Assembly (NCBI GenBank): GCA_943788935.1
Contig: CALSSE010000015.1
Coordinates: forward strand, 248,001 to 312,000
Origin: an uncultured bacterium
Lineage (GTDB): Bacteria; Myxococcota_A; Bradymonadia; UBA7976; VGTA01
Length of the DNA stretch: 64,000 bases
Direction of reading: 5' to 3'
This document shows positions 16,750 to 24,744 of this stretch, piece after piece (position 1 is the stretch's first letter; each line of letters opens with the position of its first letter). A model generated the notes under the pieces. It ran no database searches. It was given only the letters and a program-made list of their open reading frames with translations, and was not told where the DNA came from. A program made the translations under genes and the position numbers.

Positions 16750-16941
16750 ATGGCAGTACCAAAGAGAAGAAAGTCTAAGTCCAAGCGTGATAGTCGCCGA
16801 GCAAATCATAAGATCAGCGCTCGTGCTTATAACCGCTGCGGGCATTGTGACGCCCCTAAAATGCCTCACAATGTCTGTCCCTCATGTGGGGTATACAAAG
16901 ACGTACAGGTGATCCCTGTCGTTGAGGTTGATGAGGCCTAA
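16750..16941 (+). CDS. rpmF: 50S ribosomal protein L32
   Basis: 63 residues starting MAVPKRRKSKSKRDSRRA, the canonical L32 N-terminus. Cys30, Cys33, Cys43 and Cys46 (CGHC...CPSC) form the zinc ribbon, so this is the zinc-containing C+ form. GGGAGG lies upstream of the ATG. It is part of the large ribosomal subunit. It is followed after 9 bp by plsX, the classic rpmF-plsX arrangement linking ribosome and phospholipid synthesis. Confidence 0.97.
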   Translation: MAVPKRRKSKSKRDSRRANHKISARAYNRCGHCDAPKMPHNVCPSCGVYKDVQVIPVVEVDEA

Positions 16942-16950
16942 GGTGAGGAT

Positions 16951-18036
16951 TTGAGCGCGCGAGAAGAGCGCCCAATCGTCCTCGATCTGGTCGGCGGAGA
17001 CGCGGGACATGGATTGGTGGTTAAAGCCGCTAGTGCAGCCCTAGATGAAGATCTAGGGCCACTAACTCTAGTCGGTCCAAAAGATGTCCTCGATCAAGTA
17101 CCTCGGAAATTGAGCGAGCGCGTCAAGCTGCTCGAAGCAGACGAGGTAATTGGAATGAGCGAAGCGCCTGCGCGAGCAGCGCGCAGCAAGCGTCAGAGCT
17201 CTATGCACATCGGTATGAGAGCCATCAGAGAAGGAGACGCTTGCGCCTTTGTAACCGCCGGAAATAGCGGAGCGGCTCTCGCAGTCGCTCTAATGACTCT
17301 GAAGCGTCTTAAAGGGTGCGATCGTCCAGCCATCGCTAGTCAAGTGCCCACGGCGCGTGGCCATATCACTCTACTTGACTTGGGCGCGAACACTGAAGTG
17401 AGGCCTGCTCAATATGCTCAATTCGCCGTGTTAGGTGAAGCTTATTCTAGAGCGATGACGGGTCTTGAGCGTCCTAGAGTAGGCCTGCTCTCTAACGGTA
17501 CAGAGCTTACTAAAGGGACAGAGAGCCTACGGACCGCACACCAGCTCCTCAGCATCACTGACTTGAATTATATCGGTTTTGTGGAGAGCGACTCGATTCC
17601 TTTAGGGCGGTGTGATGTCGTAGTTACCGATGGGTTCACCGGTAATGTATCACTGAAACTCACCGAGGGGATCATTGAAGGGCTGAGTGTTCGTCTACGA
17701 GATCACTTGTCTAGGGATTGGCGAGGCCGTTTAATCGCTCCTCTCTTGAGGCCCGTTTTACGTAAATTTGCTTCAGAGATCGATTGGCGACTCGTTGGTG
17801 GAGCCCCTATTTTAGGGGTGAACGGTTTAGTAATGGTGAGTCATGGTCGAGCTGATGAAGTCGCGCTATGCTCAGCGATTCGCCGAGCCCGACATGCTAT
17901 GAATGAGAGCTTAGTTGATCAACTGACTAACGCCTTGGAGAGCACGCCCTACACTGGTAAGGTGAGCTCTACTTCAGAGCTCTCTATTTTCCCTCCCTCA
18001 GCATCAAAAGAAAAAGGGAGAGATGAAGAAGGGTAA
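16951..18036 (+). CDS. plsX: Phosphate acyltransferase PlsX
   Basis: 361 residues. It makes acyl-phosphate from acyl-ACP, the first step of phospholipid synthesis in the PlsX/PlsY route. Family motifs: 'IVLDLVGGDAGHGLVVKAA' (usually DxMGGDxxP; here the Met is Val), 'MRAIREGDACAFVTAGNSGA', 'LLDLGANTEVRPAQYAQFA', 'LLSNGTELTKGTE' and 'VVTDGFTGNVSLKLTEG'. The start is TTG at 16951 with GGTGAGGA upstream, 9 bp after rpmF. Peripheral inner-membrane location is expected. It is convergent in function with the acpP-fabF genes downstream. Confidence 0.95.
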   Translation: MSAREERPIVLDLVGGDAGHGLVVKAASAALDEDLGPLTLVGPKDVLDQVPRKLSERVKLLEADEVIGMSEAPARAARSKRQSSMHIGMRAIREGDACAFVTAGNSGAALAVALMTLKRLKGCDRPAIASQVPTARGHITLLDLGANTEVRPAQYAQFAVLGEAYSRAMTGLERPRVGLLSNGTELTKGTESLRTAHQLLSITDLNYIGFVESDSIPLGRCDVVVTDGFTGNVSLKLTEGIIEGLSVRLRDHLSRDWRGRLIAPLLRPVLRKFASEIDWRLVGGAPILGVNGLVMVSHGRADEVALCSAIRRARHAMNESLVDQLTNALESTPYTGKVSSTSELSIFPPSASKEKGRDEEG

Positions 18037-18044
18037 TACTCTAC

Positions 18045-18073
18045 TTGACCTCATCGTTTAAATGTCATAATAG
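18045..18073 (+). promoter_or_regulatory. Predicted sigma-70 promoter of acpP
   Basis: TTGACC (18045-18050) and TAATAG (18068-18073) are separated by 17 bp, about 50 bp upstream of acpP. This is the best-looking vegetative promoter in the window and would give acpP-fabF and downstream genes transcription independent of rpmF-plsX. Confidence 0.5.
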
Positions 18074-18091
18074 ACTTGAGATTTTATGACA
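18063..18091. promoter_or_regulatory. Inverted repeat overlapping the acpP -10 box
   Basis: Perfect 8-bp arms TGTCATAA (18063-18070) and TTATGACA (18084-18091) are separated by 13 bp, with centres 21 bp apart (two helical turns). The left arm overlaps the predicted -10 element, so a bound repressor would block the promoter. There is no T-tract, so it is not a typical terminator. Confidence 0.5.
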
Positions 18092-18124
18092 CTTGAGCCC
18101 ATTTAAATAAAGAGAGTTACCCTT

Positions 18125-18385
18125 ATGATGAGCCCTAAAAAAATAGAGGAAGAGGTCCGTAAAATTATCATCAATCAGCTTGATATTAGCGAGGAAGAAG
18201 TCACTCCTGAAGCCTCATTTACCGATGATCTAGGGGCGGACTCTCTTGATCTTGTGGAGTTGGTTATGGCGATGGAAGAGAAATTCGACATCGATATCCC
18301 TGATGAGGATGCAGAGGGCATTACCACTGTTCAAAAAGCGATCAACTATATCGACGAGCAGTTCCGTAAGTCTAGTAAAGGTTAA
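18125..18385 (+). CDS. acpP: Acyl carrier protein
   Basis: 86 residues, acidic, four-helix ACP. Ser40 in 'DDLGADSLDLVELVMAMEE' receives the 4'-phosphopantetheine arm that carries growing fatty acids. The start could be either of two consecutive ATGs (18125 or 18128). It is followed 5 bp later by fabF. It has its own predicted promoter and dyad upstream. The usual fabH-fabD-fabG genes between plsX and acpP are absent here. Confidence 0.97.
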   Translation: MMSPKKIEEEVRKIIINQLDISEEEVTPEASFTDDLGADSLDLVELVMAMEEKFDIDIPDEDAEGITTVQKAINYIDEQFRKSSKG

Positions 18386-18390
18386 TCGCG

Positions 18391-19632
18391 ATGCGTCGTC
18401 GGGTGGTGATCACCGGTATGGGGATGATCACGCCGCTTGGTGAGCACATTAATGAGCAGTGGGACTCTTTAATGAGCGGTCGCTCGGGCATTGGTGCGAT
18501 CTCTCGCTTTGATGCTAAGGACTTTAGTGTTCAAATCGCCGGAGAGGTGAGCGGGTTCGACCCCCAGTCGTGGATGAGTAAGAGAGAAGCGAGGCGGATG
18601 GATCGCTTTATTCAACTCGCGGTCGCCGCTGCCAAGATCGCTTATGATGACGCAGGGCTCGATAAGCCTCTCAGCGAGCCTGAGCGCTGTGGATCATTGA
18701 TCGGAGTCGGCTTAGGAGGATTAGAGAGCCTAGAAGAGGCTGCGATCACTCTCGCCGAGAAGGGGCCGAATCGCTTGAGCCCCTTGATGATCCCCAAGCT
18801 CATCGCTAACCTCGCCTCGGGTCATGTCTCTATGCATTTGGGAACACTGGGACCAAACCTATCGAGTGTGAGTGCCTGTGCAACTGGTGCTCATAGTATT
18901 GGGGACGCCGCTCGACTGATCGCTTGGGGGGATGCTGACCTAATGATCGCTGGTGGAGCAGAGGCGACGATTACCCCCCTTGGGATCGGAGGCTTTGCGG
19001 CGATGAAAGCTCTCTCTACCCGTAATCATGACCCCCAAGGTGCGAGTCGACCTTTCGAGCTACATCGAGATGGATTTGTCGCCTCTGAGGGGGCGGGAGT
19101 TGTTATCTTGGAGTCGATGGAGCGCGCTCAAGCGAGAGGGGCAAAGATCTATGCTGAAGTTGCAGGATATGGTCAGTCATCTGACGCGTACCATATCACC
19201 CAGCCTCCTCCCGATGGTCATGGCGCGAAGAGAGCGATGATGAACGCCCTAAGAGATGCTAACTTAGATGTCTGTGACCTTCAATATTTAAACGCTCATG
19301 GAACCTCTACACCAACAGGCGACATCGCAGAGACTGAAGCGATCAGAGCGGTGTTTGGTGAGTATGCCGATCATTTATGGGTGAGCAGCACTAAGTCTAT
19401 GCTCGGGCATATGCTAGGCGCAGCCGGTGCGGTGGAAGTGATCATCTGTGCCTTAGCGATCACTCGCGGGCAAGTGCCACCGACGATCAACCTCATCGAG
19501 CCTGACCCGCAATGTGATTTAGATTATGTTCCGTTAATGGGGAGAGAGAAGACTATTCGAGCGACGCTGTCGAACAGCTTCGGTTTTGGGGGGACGAATG
19601 TCTCTATCGCACTGAAGGAGCTCGCTACGTGA
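18391..19632 (+). CDS. fabF: 3-oxoacyl-ACP synthase II
   Basis: 413 residues, standard KAS II length. It condenses malonyl-ACP with acyl-ACP during fatty-acid elongation. The catalytic triad is visible: Cys163 in 'SSVSACATGAHSIGDAAR', His in 'LNAHGTSTPTGD', and His in 'LGHMLGAAGAVEVI'; the C-terminal 'NSFGFGGTNVSI' loop is also present. It immediately follows acpP and overlaps rpiB by four bases (GTGA), so translation is coupled. Confidence 0.97.
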   Translation: MRRRVVITGMGMITPLGEHINEQWDSLMSGRSGIGAISRFDAKDFSVQIAGEVSGFDPQSWMSKREARRMDRFIQLAVAAAKIAYDDAGLDKPLSEPERCGSLIGVGLGGLESLEEAAITLAEKGPNRLSPLMIPKLIANLASGHVSMHLGTLGPNLSSVSACATGAHSIGDAARLIAWGDADLMIAGGAEATITPLGIGGFAAMKALSTRNHDPQGASRPFELHRDGFVASEGAGVVILESMERAQARGAKIYAEVAGYGQSSDAYHITQPPPDGHGAKRAMMNALRDANLDVCDLQYLNAHGTSTPTGDIAETEAIRAVFGEYADHLWVSSTKSMLGHMLGAAGAVEVIICALAITRGQVPPTINLIEPDPQCDLDYVPLMGREKTIRATLSNSFGFGGTNVSIALKELAT

Positions 19633-20132
19633 TTGAATCATCGACTCAAGTGATTGAGAAGTTATCTCAACGAATAAAGGTGTGGGTCGCCTCTGATCAT
19701 GCTGGTTTTGAACTCAAAGAATTAGCGCTAGCGAGGCTTAGGTCAAATGAGCGATTTGATGTATATGATCAGGGGCCATTTGATGCTGAACGTGTCGATT
19801 ATCCACAATATGCTTGGCCATTAGCCTTGAGCGTCGCGGCGTCATTAGATCGTGGAGAGAGTTCATTTGGAATCTTAATCTGTGGGACGGGGATCGGGGT
19901 GTCTTTAGTCGCTAATAAGCATCCGCGATTACGGGCAGCGCTCGCTCATAATCTCTTTACAGCAGAGATGGCTCGTCGACACAACGACGCACAAGTGCTC
20001 TGCTTGGGGGCGAGGGTGATCGGGCGAGATTTAGCTCTCGCTATGATAGATCGATTTTTAGAGACTCCCTTCGATGGTGGTAGACATACTACTCGTTTAG
20101 AGTTAATGAGAGACCTCACTGCAGATAAATGA
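19629..20132 (+). CDS. rpiB: Ribose-5-phosphate isomerase B
   Basis: 167 residues. It interconverts ribose-5-phosphate and ribulose-5-phosphate, the latter being the substrate of the RibB reaction encoded downstream. Motifs: 'VWVASDHAGFELKE' at the N-terminus, catalytic Cys85 in 'GILICGTGIGVSLVANKHP', then 'RAALAHNLFTAEMARRHNDA'. The GTG start at 19629 overlaps the fabF stop and gives an N-terminal extension of about 15 residues compared with typical RpiB; no better internal start has a ribosome site. The link to riboflavin genes makes metabolic sense because ribulose-5-phosphate feeds 3,4-dihydroxybutanone phosphate. Confidence 0.93.
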   Translation: MIESSTQVIEKLSQRIKVWVASDHAGFELKELALARLRSNERFDVYDQGPFDAERVDYPQYAWPLALSVAASLDRGESSFGILICGTGIGVSLVANKHPRLRAALAHNLFTAEMARRHNDAQVLCLGARVIGRDLALAMIDRFLETPFDGGRHTTRLELMRDLTADK

Positions 20133-20187
20133 TGGGTACTCTCAAAGCAGTAGCCAACATGAATAGCTGAGATAGGAGAAGGCGAGG

Positions 20188-21288
20188 ATGCTTATGGTTG
20201 ATCAGCATCGTATGAGAGAGGCCCTCAATCTCGCTCAGAAAAGTATGGTTAGAGTATCGCCTAATCCTAGAGTCGGTTGTGTGATCTACTCCACATCAGG
20301 AGAGCGAATCGCCGAGGGAGTCACTTCTCCTCCGGGCGGTCCTCATGCGGAGATTAATGCTCTTAATCATGCAACGAGAGCAGGGCTCTCTCTACATGAT
20401 GCCATTGTCTATGTGACTCTCGAACCTTGCGCTCATACTGGACGGACGGGTCCGTGTGTTGATGCTTTGATTAAAGCGAAGGTCGGTCGAGTCTGCGTAG
20501 GCGCGATTGACCCTAACCCGCTAGTCGGTGGTTTAGGGGTAAAGCGGCTACGCACCGCAGGAGTGAGAGTGGACGTAGGCGTTTTGGCAGACGAATGTGT
20601 GACCTATCATAGTCCATTTTTTAAGTGGATTAAGACAGGGAGTCCTTGGGTCAGTCTTAAAGGGGCGATGACACTAGATGGCTGTCTCGCAACCGCGTCT
20701 GGAGACTCAAAGTGGATTACTGGTATCGCTGCCCGGACTCATGTTCATCAGTTGCGCGCTCAAGTAGATGCGCTGATGATAGGGGGAGAAACGGCACGAC
20801 GTGATCGACCAGCGCTCACTGTTCGTCATTGTGAGGGGAGTGATCCGGTACCGATCGCTCTCTCTCGCTCACTCTCTATCCCGAACGACGCGCCGATGGT
20901 TAAAGAAGGGGTGCTGTTATTTCATGGATCTCACGCCTCTACAGAGAGACGTCGACAGTTAGAGGACCTCGGCGCAGAGCTGATCGAAGTCGAGTTGAAC
21001 TCAGAGGGTCGTGAGCTATCACTGAGTCAAGTCTTATCATCTTTAGGAGACCGAGGGATCACTCATCTCTGCGTAGAGGGTGGAGGGCGGCTACATGGAT
21101 CATTTTTACGTGAGGACTTGGTCGATGATCTGCATCTCTACATCGCACCCAGGCTGATCGGTCGTGGCAAGCCGCTCTTTAATTTCTCTTCGGTAGAGAC
21201 CATACGAGATGGCTATTCTTTGATCGACACTCACAGCCGCTCTCTTGGGGATGATCTCTACTTTTATGGACGCTTGAACCGCAAATAA
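20188..21288 (+). CDS. ribD: Riboflavin biosynthesis deaminase/reductase
   Basis: 366 residues, bifunctional. The N-terminal deaminase has the zinc motifs 'GPHAEINALNHA' and 'LEPCAHTGRTGPC'. The C-terminal reductase starts near residue 150 ('WVSLKGAMTLDGCLATASGD', 'WITGIAARTHVHQLRAQVDA'). Together they convert the GTP cyclohydrolase II product to 5-amino-6-ribitylamino-uracil phosphate. GGCGAGG precedes the ATG. No FMN riboswitch pattern was recognised in the 55-bp gap upstream, consistent with read-through from the rpiB side. Confidence 0.96.
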   Translation: MLMVDQHRMREALNLAQKSMVRVSPNPRVGCVIYSTSGERIAEGVTSPPGGPHAEINALNHATRAGLSLHDAIVYVTLEPCAHTGRTGPCVDALIKAKVGRVCVGAIDPNPLVGGLGVKRLRTAGVRVDVGVLADECVTYHSPFFKWIKTGSPWVSLKGAMTLDGCLATASGDSKWITGIAARTHVHQLRAQVDALMIGGETARRDRPALTVRHCEGSDPVPIALSRSLSIPNDAPMVKEGVLLFHGSHASTERRRQLEDLGAELIEVELNSEGRELSLSQVLSSLGDRGITHLCVEGGGRLHGSFLREDLVDDLHLYIAPRLIGRGKPLFNFSSVETIRDGYSLIDTHSRSLGDDLYFYGRLNRK

Positions 21289-21379
21289 ACTTGCTCACTA
21301 AGCCTAAAAGTGCTTTATCTCCATTCGTAGATCAGCATCAGATAAATCAACTATGGGCGCGATTCGTAGGGATAAGTAC

Positions 21380-22063
21380 ATGTTCACCGGTTTGGTTGAA
21401 ACCACAGGGACAATTGACCGTCTCTCTCCTCGAGGACCGGGGGTCGAGATGGTGATTCGTGCGCCGAGTTCGCTCGTTGCTGAGCTCTCGTTAGGAGAGA
21501 GCGTAGCGGTCGATGGGGCCTGTCTCACTGTGACTCACTACAGCGGAGAGAGATTTACTGTGGACGCCTCAGCGGAGACGATGGAGAAGACCACGCTCGG
21601 AGATCGGTATGCCGGAGACCATGTCCATTTAGAGCGAGCTTTAAGATTAGGTGATCGTCTCGGTGGACATTGGGTGACTGGCCATATTGATGGGGTAGGG
21701 TCGTTGCGCTCACGCGCTATGCTTGGTGATGCGATTCAATTATGGTTTAACGCCCCTGCAATGATCTCTAAGTATCTCGTTAAGAAAGGGTCAATCGCCA
21801 TTGATGGCGCGAGCCTGACTGTGAATGAACTCGATGAGTCAGGCTTCTCGATTGTATTGATCCCTCATACTCTGAGTGTGCTGAATCTTAACCATAAGGG
21901 TCCTGGAGCGAGTGTAAATCTTGAGGCGGACATACTCGGAAAGTATGTCGAACGACTCTTGAGCGCTGGCTTGGGCCACACCAATGATCAATCTTTAGCT
22001 GAGGGGTATCAAGCCCCTTCGCTAGACCTCTCTACTCTCGCTAAAGCAGGATTTTTAAAATGA
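21380..22063 (+). CDS. ribE: Riboflavin synthase alpha subunit
   Basis: 227 residues from ATG 21380, which gives the canonical MFTGLVETTGTID start; an upstream in-frame ATG at 21353 would add nine residues with no family support. The enzyme dismutates two 6,7-dimethyl-8-ribityllumazine molecules into riboflavin. Two internally similar lumazine-binding barrels are visible ('SVAVDGACLTVTHYSGERFT' and 'SIAIDGASLTVNELDESGFS'). The stop overlaps the ribB start by four bases (ATGA). Confidence 0.95.
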   Translation: MFTGLVETTGTIDRLSPRGPGVEMVIRAPSSLVAELSLGESVAVDGACLTVTHYSGERFTVDASAETMEKTTLGDRYAGDHVHLERALRLGDRLGGHWVTGHIDGVGSLRSRAMLGDAIQLWFNAPAMISKYLVKKGSIAIDGASLTVNELDESGFSIVLIPHTLSVLNLNHKGPGASVNLEADILGKYVERLLSAGLGHTNDQSLAEGYQAPSLDLSTLAKAGFLK

Positions 22064-23217
22064 CAGCACATGATGACCTTAGCATTGCTCGTGTCGAGCG
22101 CGCTCTAGAAGAGATTAGGCGAGGGAAGATGGTGATCCTCGTCGATGATGAAGATCGAGAGAATGAGGGTGACCTCGTGATGTCAGCCGATTGGGTCACC
22201 CCTGAGTCTATCAACTTTATGGCTAAGTATGGTCGAGGGCTCATCTGTCTCTCCCTAACTCCTGAGCGTTGTAAACAGCTAGACCTCAATTTGATGGTGA
22301 AGAAAAACAAGAGCGGGTTTGGGACCGCTTTTACTGTGAGTATAGAGGCCGCTCAAGGTGTCTCCACAGGGATAAGCGCTGCGGATAGGGCGCACACCGT
22401 TCGGACTGCCGTCGCTCCTAACGCTCAAGCTTCAGATCTCGTCCGCCCCGGGCATATCTTTCCTCTTCGAGCGGCGCCCGGTGGTGTCTTAGTTCGCACT
22501 GGACAAACCGAAGGGTCTGTAGACCTCGCTCGACTCGCTGGGCGTACACCTGCAGGAGTGATCTGTGAGATCATGAATGATGATGGGACGATGGCGAGGC
22601 GACCTGAGTTAGAAGTGTTTGCAGAAGAGCATGGTCTAATGATCCTCTCGGTCGCTGATATTATCCACTATCGTCTCCTCAATGAGCGTCTTGTTCAGCG
22701 TCGTTCAGAGGCTAAAATTCAAATTGGTGATATCGGTGAGTTCACAGCCTATAGCTATACAACAGTCGTTGATGATTTAGAGCATTTAGTCCTTGTCAAA
22801 GGGACACCAAAACCTAATCATCCTGTTCTAGGTCGAGTACATCAAGAGAACTTGATGGGAGATATCTTCCGTAGTGATCACAGCGTGAGCAGGTGGAAGC
22901 TAGAATACGCGCTTAAGCAAATGGAAGAAGAGGGGTGCGGTGTGCTCGTATATCTCCAAAAAAGTGCACCTAAGGTCAGCGCTGAGCTGGATATCCTCAG
23001 CGGGAAAACACCGGCAAGCGCACCTATTGATAAGGGCGCAATAGGGCTCCCCAAAAATTTGAGAGAATTTGGTATTGGTGCGCAGATCTTACTCGATCAA
23101 GGGATTAAACAGCTGCGTATGATCACTAGCCAGAAGGCTAAAATCAAAGGGCTTGAGGGGTATGGACTCACCATCGTCGATGAAGTGATCATTCCCTCTC
23201 GTGCTGAAGAGAATTGA
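22060..23217 (+). CDS. ribB: DHBP synthase with degenerate GTP cyclohydrolase II-like domain (RibBX type)
   Basis: 385 residues. Residues 1-~205 are a full 3,4-dihydroxy-2-butanone-4-phosphate synthase with 'VDDEDRENEGDLVMSA', the HxG region 'RPGHIFPLRAAPGGVLVRTG' and 'GICEIMNDDGTMAR'-like end motif. Residues ~206-385 follow the GTP cyclohydrolase II fold ('EFTAYSYTT', 'NLREFGIGAQILLDQGIKQL', 'KIKGLEGYGLTI'). The three zinc cysteines are absent: the family's 'SEC...RCDCG' region reads 'QENLMGDIFRSDHSVSR'. The catalytic 'RQEGRGIGL' region is replaced by 'QKSAPKVSA'. Only the RibB activity is therefore expected, as in RibBX-type proteins; true GTP cyclohydrolase II must be encoded elsewhere. 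It overlaps ribE by four bases. Confidence 0.93.
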   Translation: MTAHDDLSIARVERALEEIRRGKMVILVDDEDRENEGDLVMSADWVTPESINFMAKYGRGLICLSLTPERCKQLDLNLMVKKNKSGFGTAFTVSIEAAQGVSTGISAADRAHTVRTAVAPNAQASDLVRPGHIFPLRAAPGGVLVRTGQTEGSVDLARLAGRTPAGVICEIMNDDGTMARRPELEVFAEEHGLMILSVADIIHYRLLNERLVQRRSEAKIQIGDIGEFTAYSYTTVVDDLEHLVLVKGTPKPNHPVLGRVHQENLMGDIFRSDHSVSRWKLEYALKQMEEEGCGVLVYLQKSAPKVSAELDILSGKTPASAPIDKGAIGLPKNLREFGIGAQILLDQGIKQLRMITSQKAKIKGLEGYGLTIVDEVIIPSRAEEN

Positions 23218-23233
23218 TCTAAGCCTTATTCTC

Positions 23234-23261
23234 CACCTCACACCATCAGTGTGCGGAGGTG
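23234..23261 (+). promoter_or_regulatory. Stem-loop between ribB and ribH
   Basis: CACCTC+ACAC (23234-23243) pairs with GTGT (23249-23252) and GAGGTG (23256-23261), with loop catca and a GCG bulge. No T-tract follows. It could be an RNA-processing or mRNA-stability element ahead of ribH, which is the subunit needed in excess. Confidence 0.4.
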
Positions 23262-23309
23262 AAGTTAAACTATAGCGCCTCAGTTTTGAGCACATTAAAA
23301 GGAAGTTAT

Positions 23310-23804
23310 ATGAGCACTCTACCTACTCCACAAGTTGTCGAAGGTCATCTCAGCGCTGAAGGATTAAAGTTCGCCGTCATCAGCGCTCGCTTTAATAGCT
23401 TCATTGTAGATCAACTTGAACTCGGTGCATTAGACGCGATTCGTCGTCATGGTGGTGACTTGGGAGATGTTAAGGTCTATAAAGTACCAGGGGCTTATGA
23501 ATTACCTATCTTAGCGAAAAAAGTTGCTGAGACCGGCCACTTCGATGCCATCATTGCTCTGGGAGCGGTGATTAGAGGCTCCACACCCCATTTTGACTTT
23601 GTCGCCAACGAGTGTGTTAAAGGTCTCGCTCATGTCTCTCTTGAGTATGGTCTTCACATTAGCTTTGGGGTCTTGACGGTTGACTCTATCGAGCAAGCGA
23701 TCGAGCGCGCTGGAACAAAAGCGGGTAATAAGGGAGCAGAAGCCGCTCAAGTAGCGATCGAGATGGCTGATCTGCTGCGACAAGTTGATTCGAGCGACAC
23801 ATGA
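23310..23804 (+). CDS. ribH: 6,7-dimethyl-8-ribityllumazine synthase
   Basis: 164 residues from ATG 23310, with AAAAGGAAG upstream; the longer frame from 23259 is not needed. It condenses the RibB product with the pyrimidine from RibD to form lumazine. Motifs: 'KFAVISARFNSFIVDQLELG', 'VYKVPGAYELPILAKKV', 'GAVIRGSTPHFDFVANE' with the catalytic His, and 'SFGVLTVDSIEQAIERAG'. It forms icosahedral or pentameric shells in the cytoplasm. It overlaps nusB by four bases (ATGA). Confidence 0.96.
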   Translation: MSTLPTPQVVEGHLSAEGLKFAVISARFNSFIVDQLELGALDAIRRHGGDLGDVKVYKVPGAYELPILAKKVAETGHFDAIIALGAVIRGSTPHFDFVANECVKGLAHVSLEYGLHISFGVLTVDSIEQAIERAGTKAGNKGAEAAQVAIEMADLLRQVDSSDT

Positions 23805-24412
23805 GAGGTAAAAGTCCTAAGCGATTGAGCTTGAAGAAGAGAGTTACTCGTGAGTTATCTCTTTGGGCTCTCTTCGCGCTTGACTCCGAGTGCTTAAGCC
23901 AAGCAGCTCTCTCTCCTTTACCATTGAGAGCCTGGCGTGATCCCAAGCAGCATCCTCAGCTCAGGCTGATCGCTCAGCTTCATTCTTGGCGTGAAGACCC
24001 AGAGTCTCTTAGGATCGCTTTCGCCCACATAAAGAATAAGGGTAAGCTACAGCAGCTCTGTGACGATGACCAGGTGTGGGAGCTTGTCACCGAGGAGGTC
24101 ACCCACTTTCTTGATTATCAGAGCGCGGTTGACGCTTTAATCACCCAGTGTGCGCTTCGCTGGAAGATTAATCGTATGGGGAGTATCGACCGTAGTATTC
24201 TTCGATACGGCACTTATGAGCTCTGTTTTAAGGAGTCGCTACCAGCGAAGGCGATATTGAGTGAGTCTATCGAGCTTGGTAAGCGATATGGCACCGCAGA
24301 TAGCGGCCGCTTTATTAATGGTGTGCTCGATCGAGTCGCCCAAGAGTTAGGTAGAATTGAGCGACGGGTCGACTCTAAAGTAACTGTGAGCGTTGTTCAT
24401 CGAAAGCGATGA
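23801..24412 (+). CDS. nusB: Transcription antitermination protein NusB
   Basis: 203 residues, longer than the usual ~140. The C-terminal half carries the NusB core: 'WKINRMGSIDRSILRYGTYE', 'LPAKAILSESIELGKRYG' and 'SGRFINGVLDRVAQELGR'. The N-terminal half is divergent and extended ('RELSLWALFALDSEC' corresponds to helix 1). It binds boxA RNA with S10 during rRNA antitermination. ribH-nusB coupling is a common arrangement. It is the last gene of the cluster, followed by a strong terminator. Confidence 0.92.
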   Translation: MRGKSPKRLSLKKRVTRELSLWALFALDSECLSQAALSPLPLRAWRDPKQHPQLRLIAQLHSWREDPESLRIAFAHIKNKGKLQQLCDDDQVWELVTEEVTHFLDYQSAVDALITQCALRWKINRMGSIDRSILRYGTYELCFKESLPAKAILSESIELGKRYGTADSGRFINGVLDRVAQELGRIERRVDSKVTVSVVHRKR

Positions 24413-24429
24413 GGACTCATCGCTACGGG

Positions 24430-24744
24430 CGAATTTTTGATGCGTCCTCGGTAAGCTCACGATAAAGTGAGCGGCGCCGAGATTTTTTGAGTGATCGATA
24501 AGCCTAGCCCGACCCCTCCTGCATGTCTGCTGATGCTCTCATTGAGTCTCACAAAGGGATCAAAGATACTCTCTCGCTGCTCAGGAGGCACATCTTCACC
24601 ATCATCTTCAAACCATAGCTCTATCCACTCTTCATCTCTAAATGAAAAGAATCCCTCTCTATGTGCTTTACTTGCTAGGGCTTACTCTCTAGGTCTCAAT
24701 GAGAAAAACCATCTATCCATCTTGTCGAAATCAGCGTATAAAGC
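24430..24744 (-). pseudogene. Remnant of a histidine kinase ATPase domain
   Basis: The minus strand reads ALYADFDKMDRWFFSL, then a stop (24682-24684), then in the same frame ALASKAHREGFFSF, 'EEWIELWFEDDGEDVPPEQR' and 'SIFDPFVRLNESISRHAGG', then VGLGLSITQKI. This matches the N, G1 and G2 box layout of a HATPase_c domain. After QKI the frame runs to a stop, but another frame continues GAAHFIVSLPRT, the usual last strand of such kinases. About 18 codons between them seem deleted. The N-terminal sensor and HisKA parts are absent, and the remnant is squeezed between nusB and mdh. It is almost certainly non-functional. Confidence 0.75.
24447..24488 (+). terminator. Rho-independent terminator of the rib-nusB operon
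   Basis: The outer stem CTCGG (24447-24451) pairs with CCGAG (24477-24481). The inner stem GCTCAC (24455-24460) pairs with GTGAGC (24467-24472) across loop gataaa. A run of six T follows (24483-24488). It lies 35 bp after the nusB stop. The same bases on the minus strand encode what looks like the C-terminal strand of a histidine kinase remnant. Confidence 0.75.

Noticed and set aside
20133..20187. FMN riboswitch upstream of ribD
   Set aside because: The 55-bp gap is too short and has no RFN-type conserved segments.
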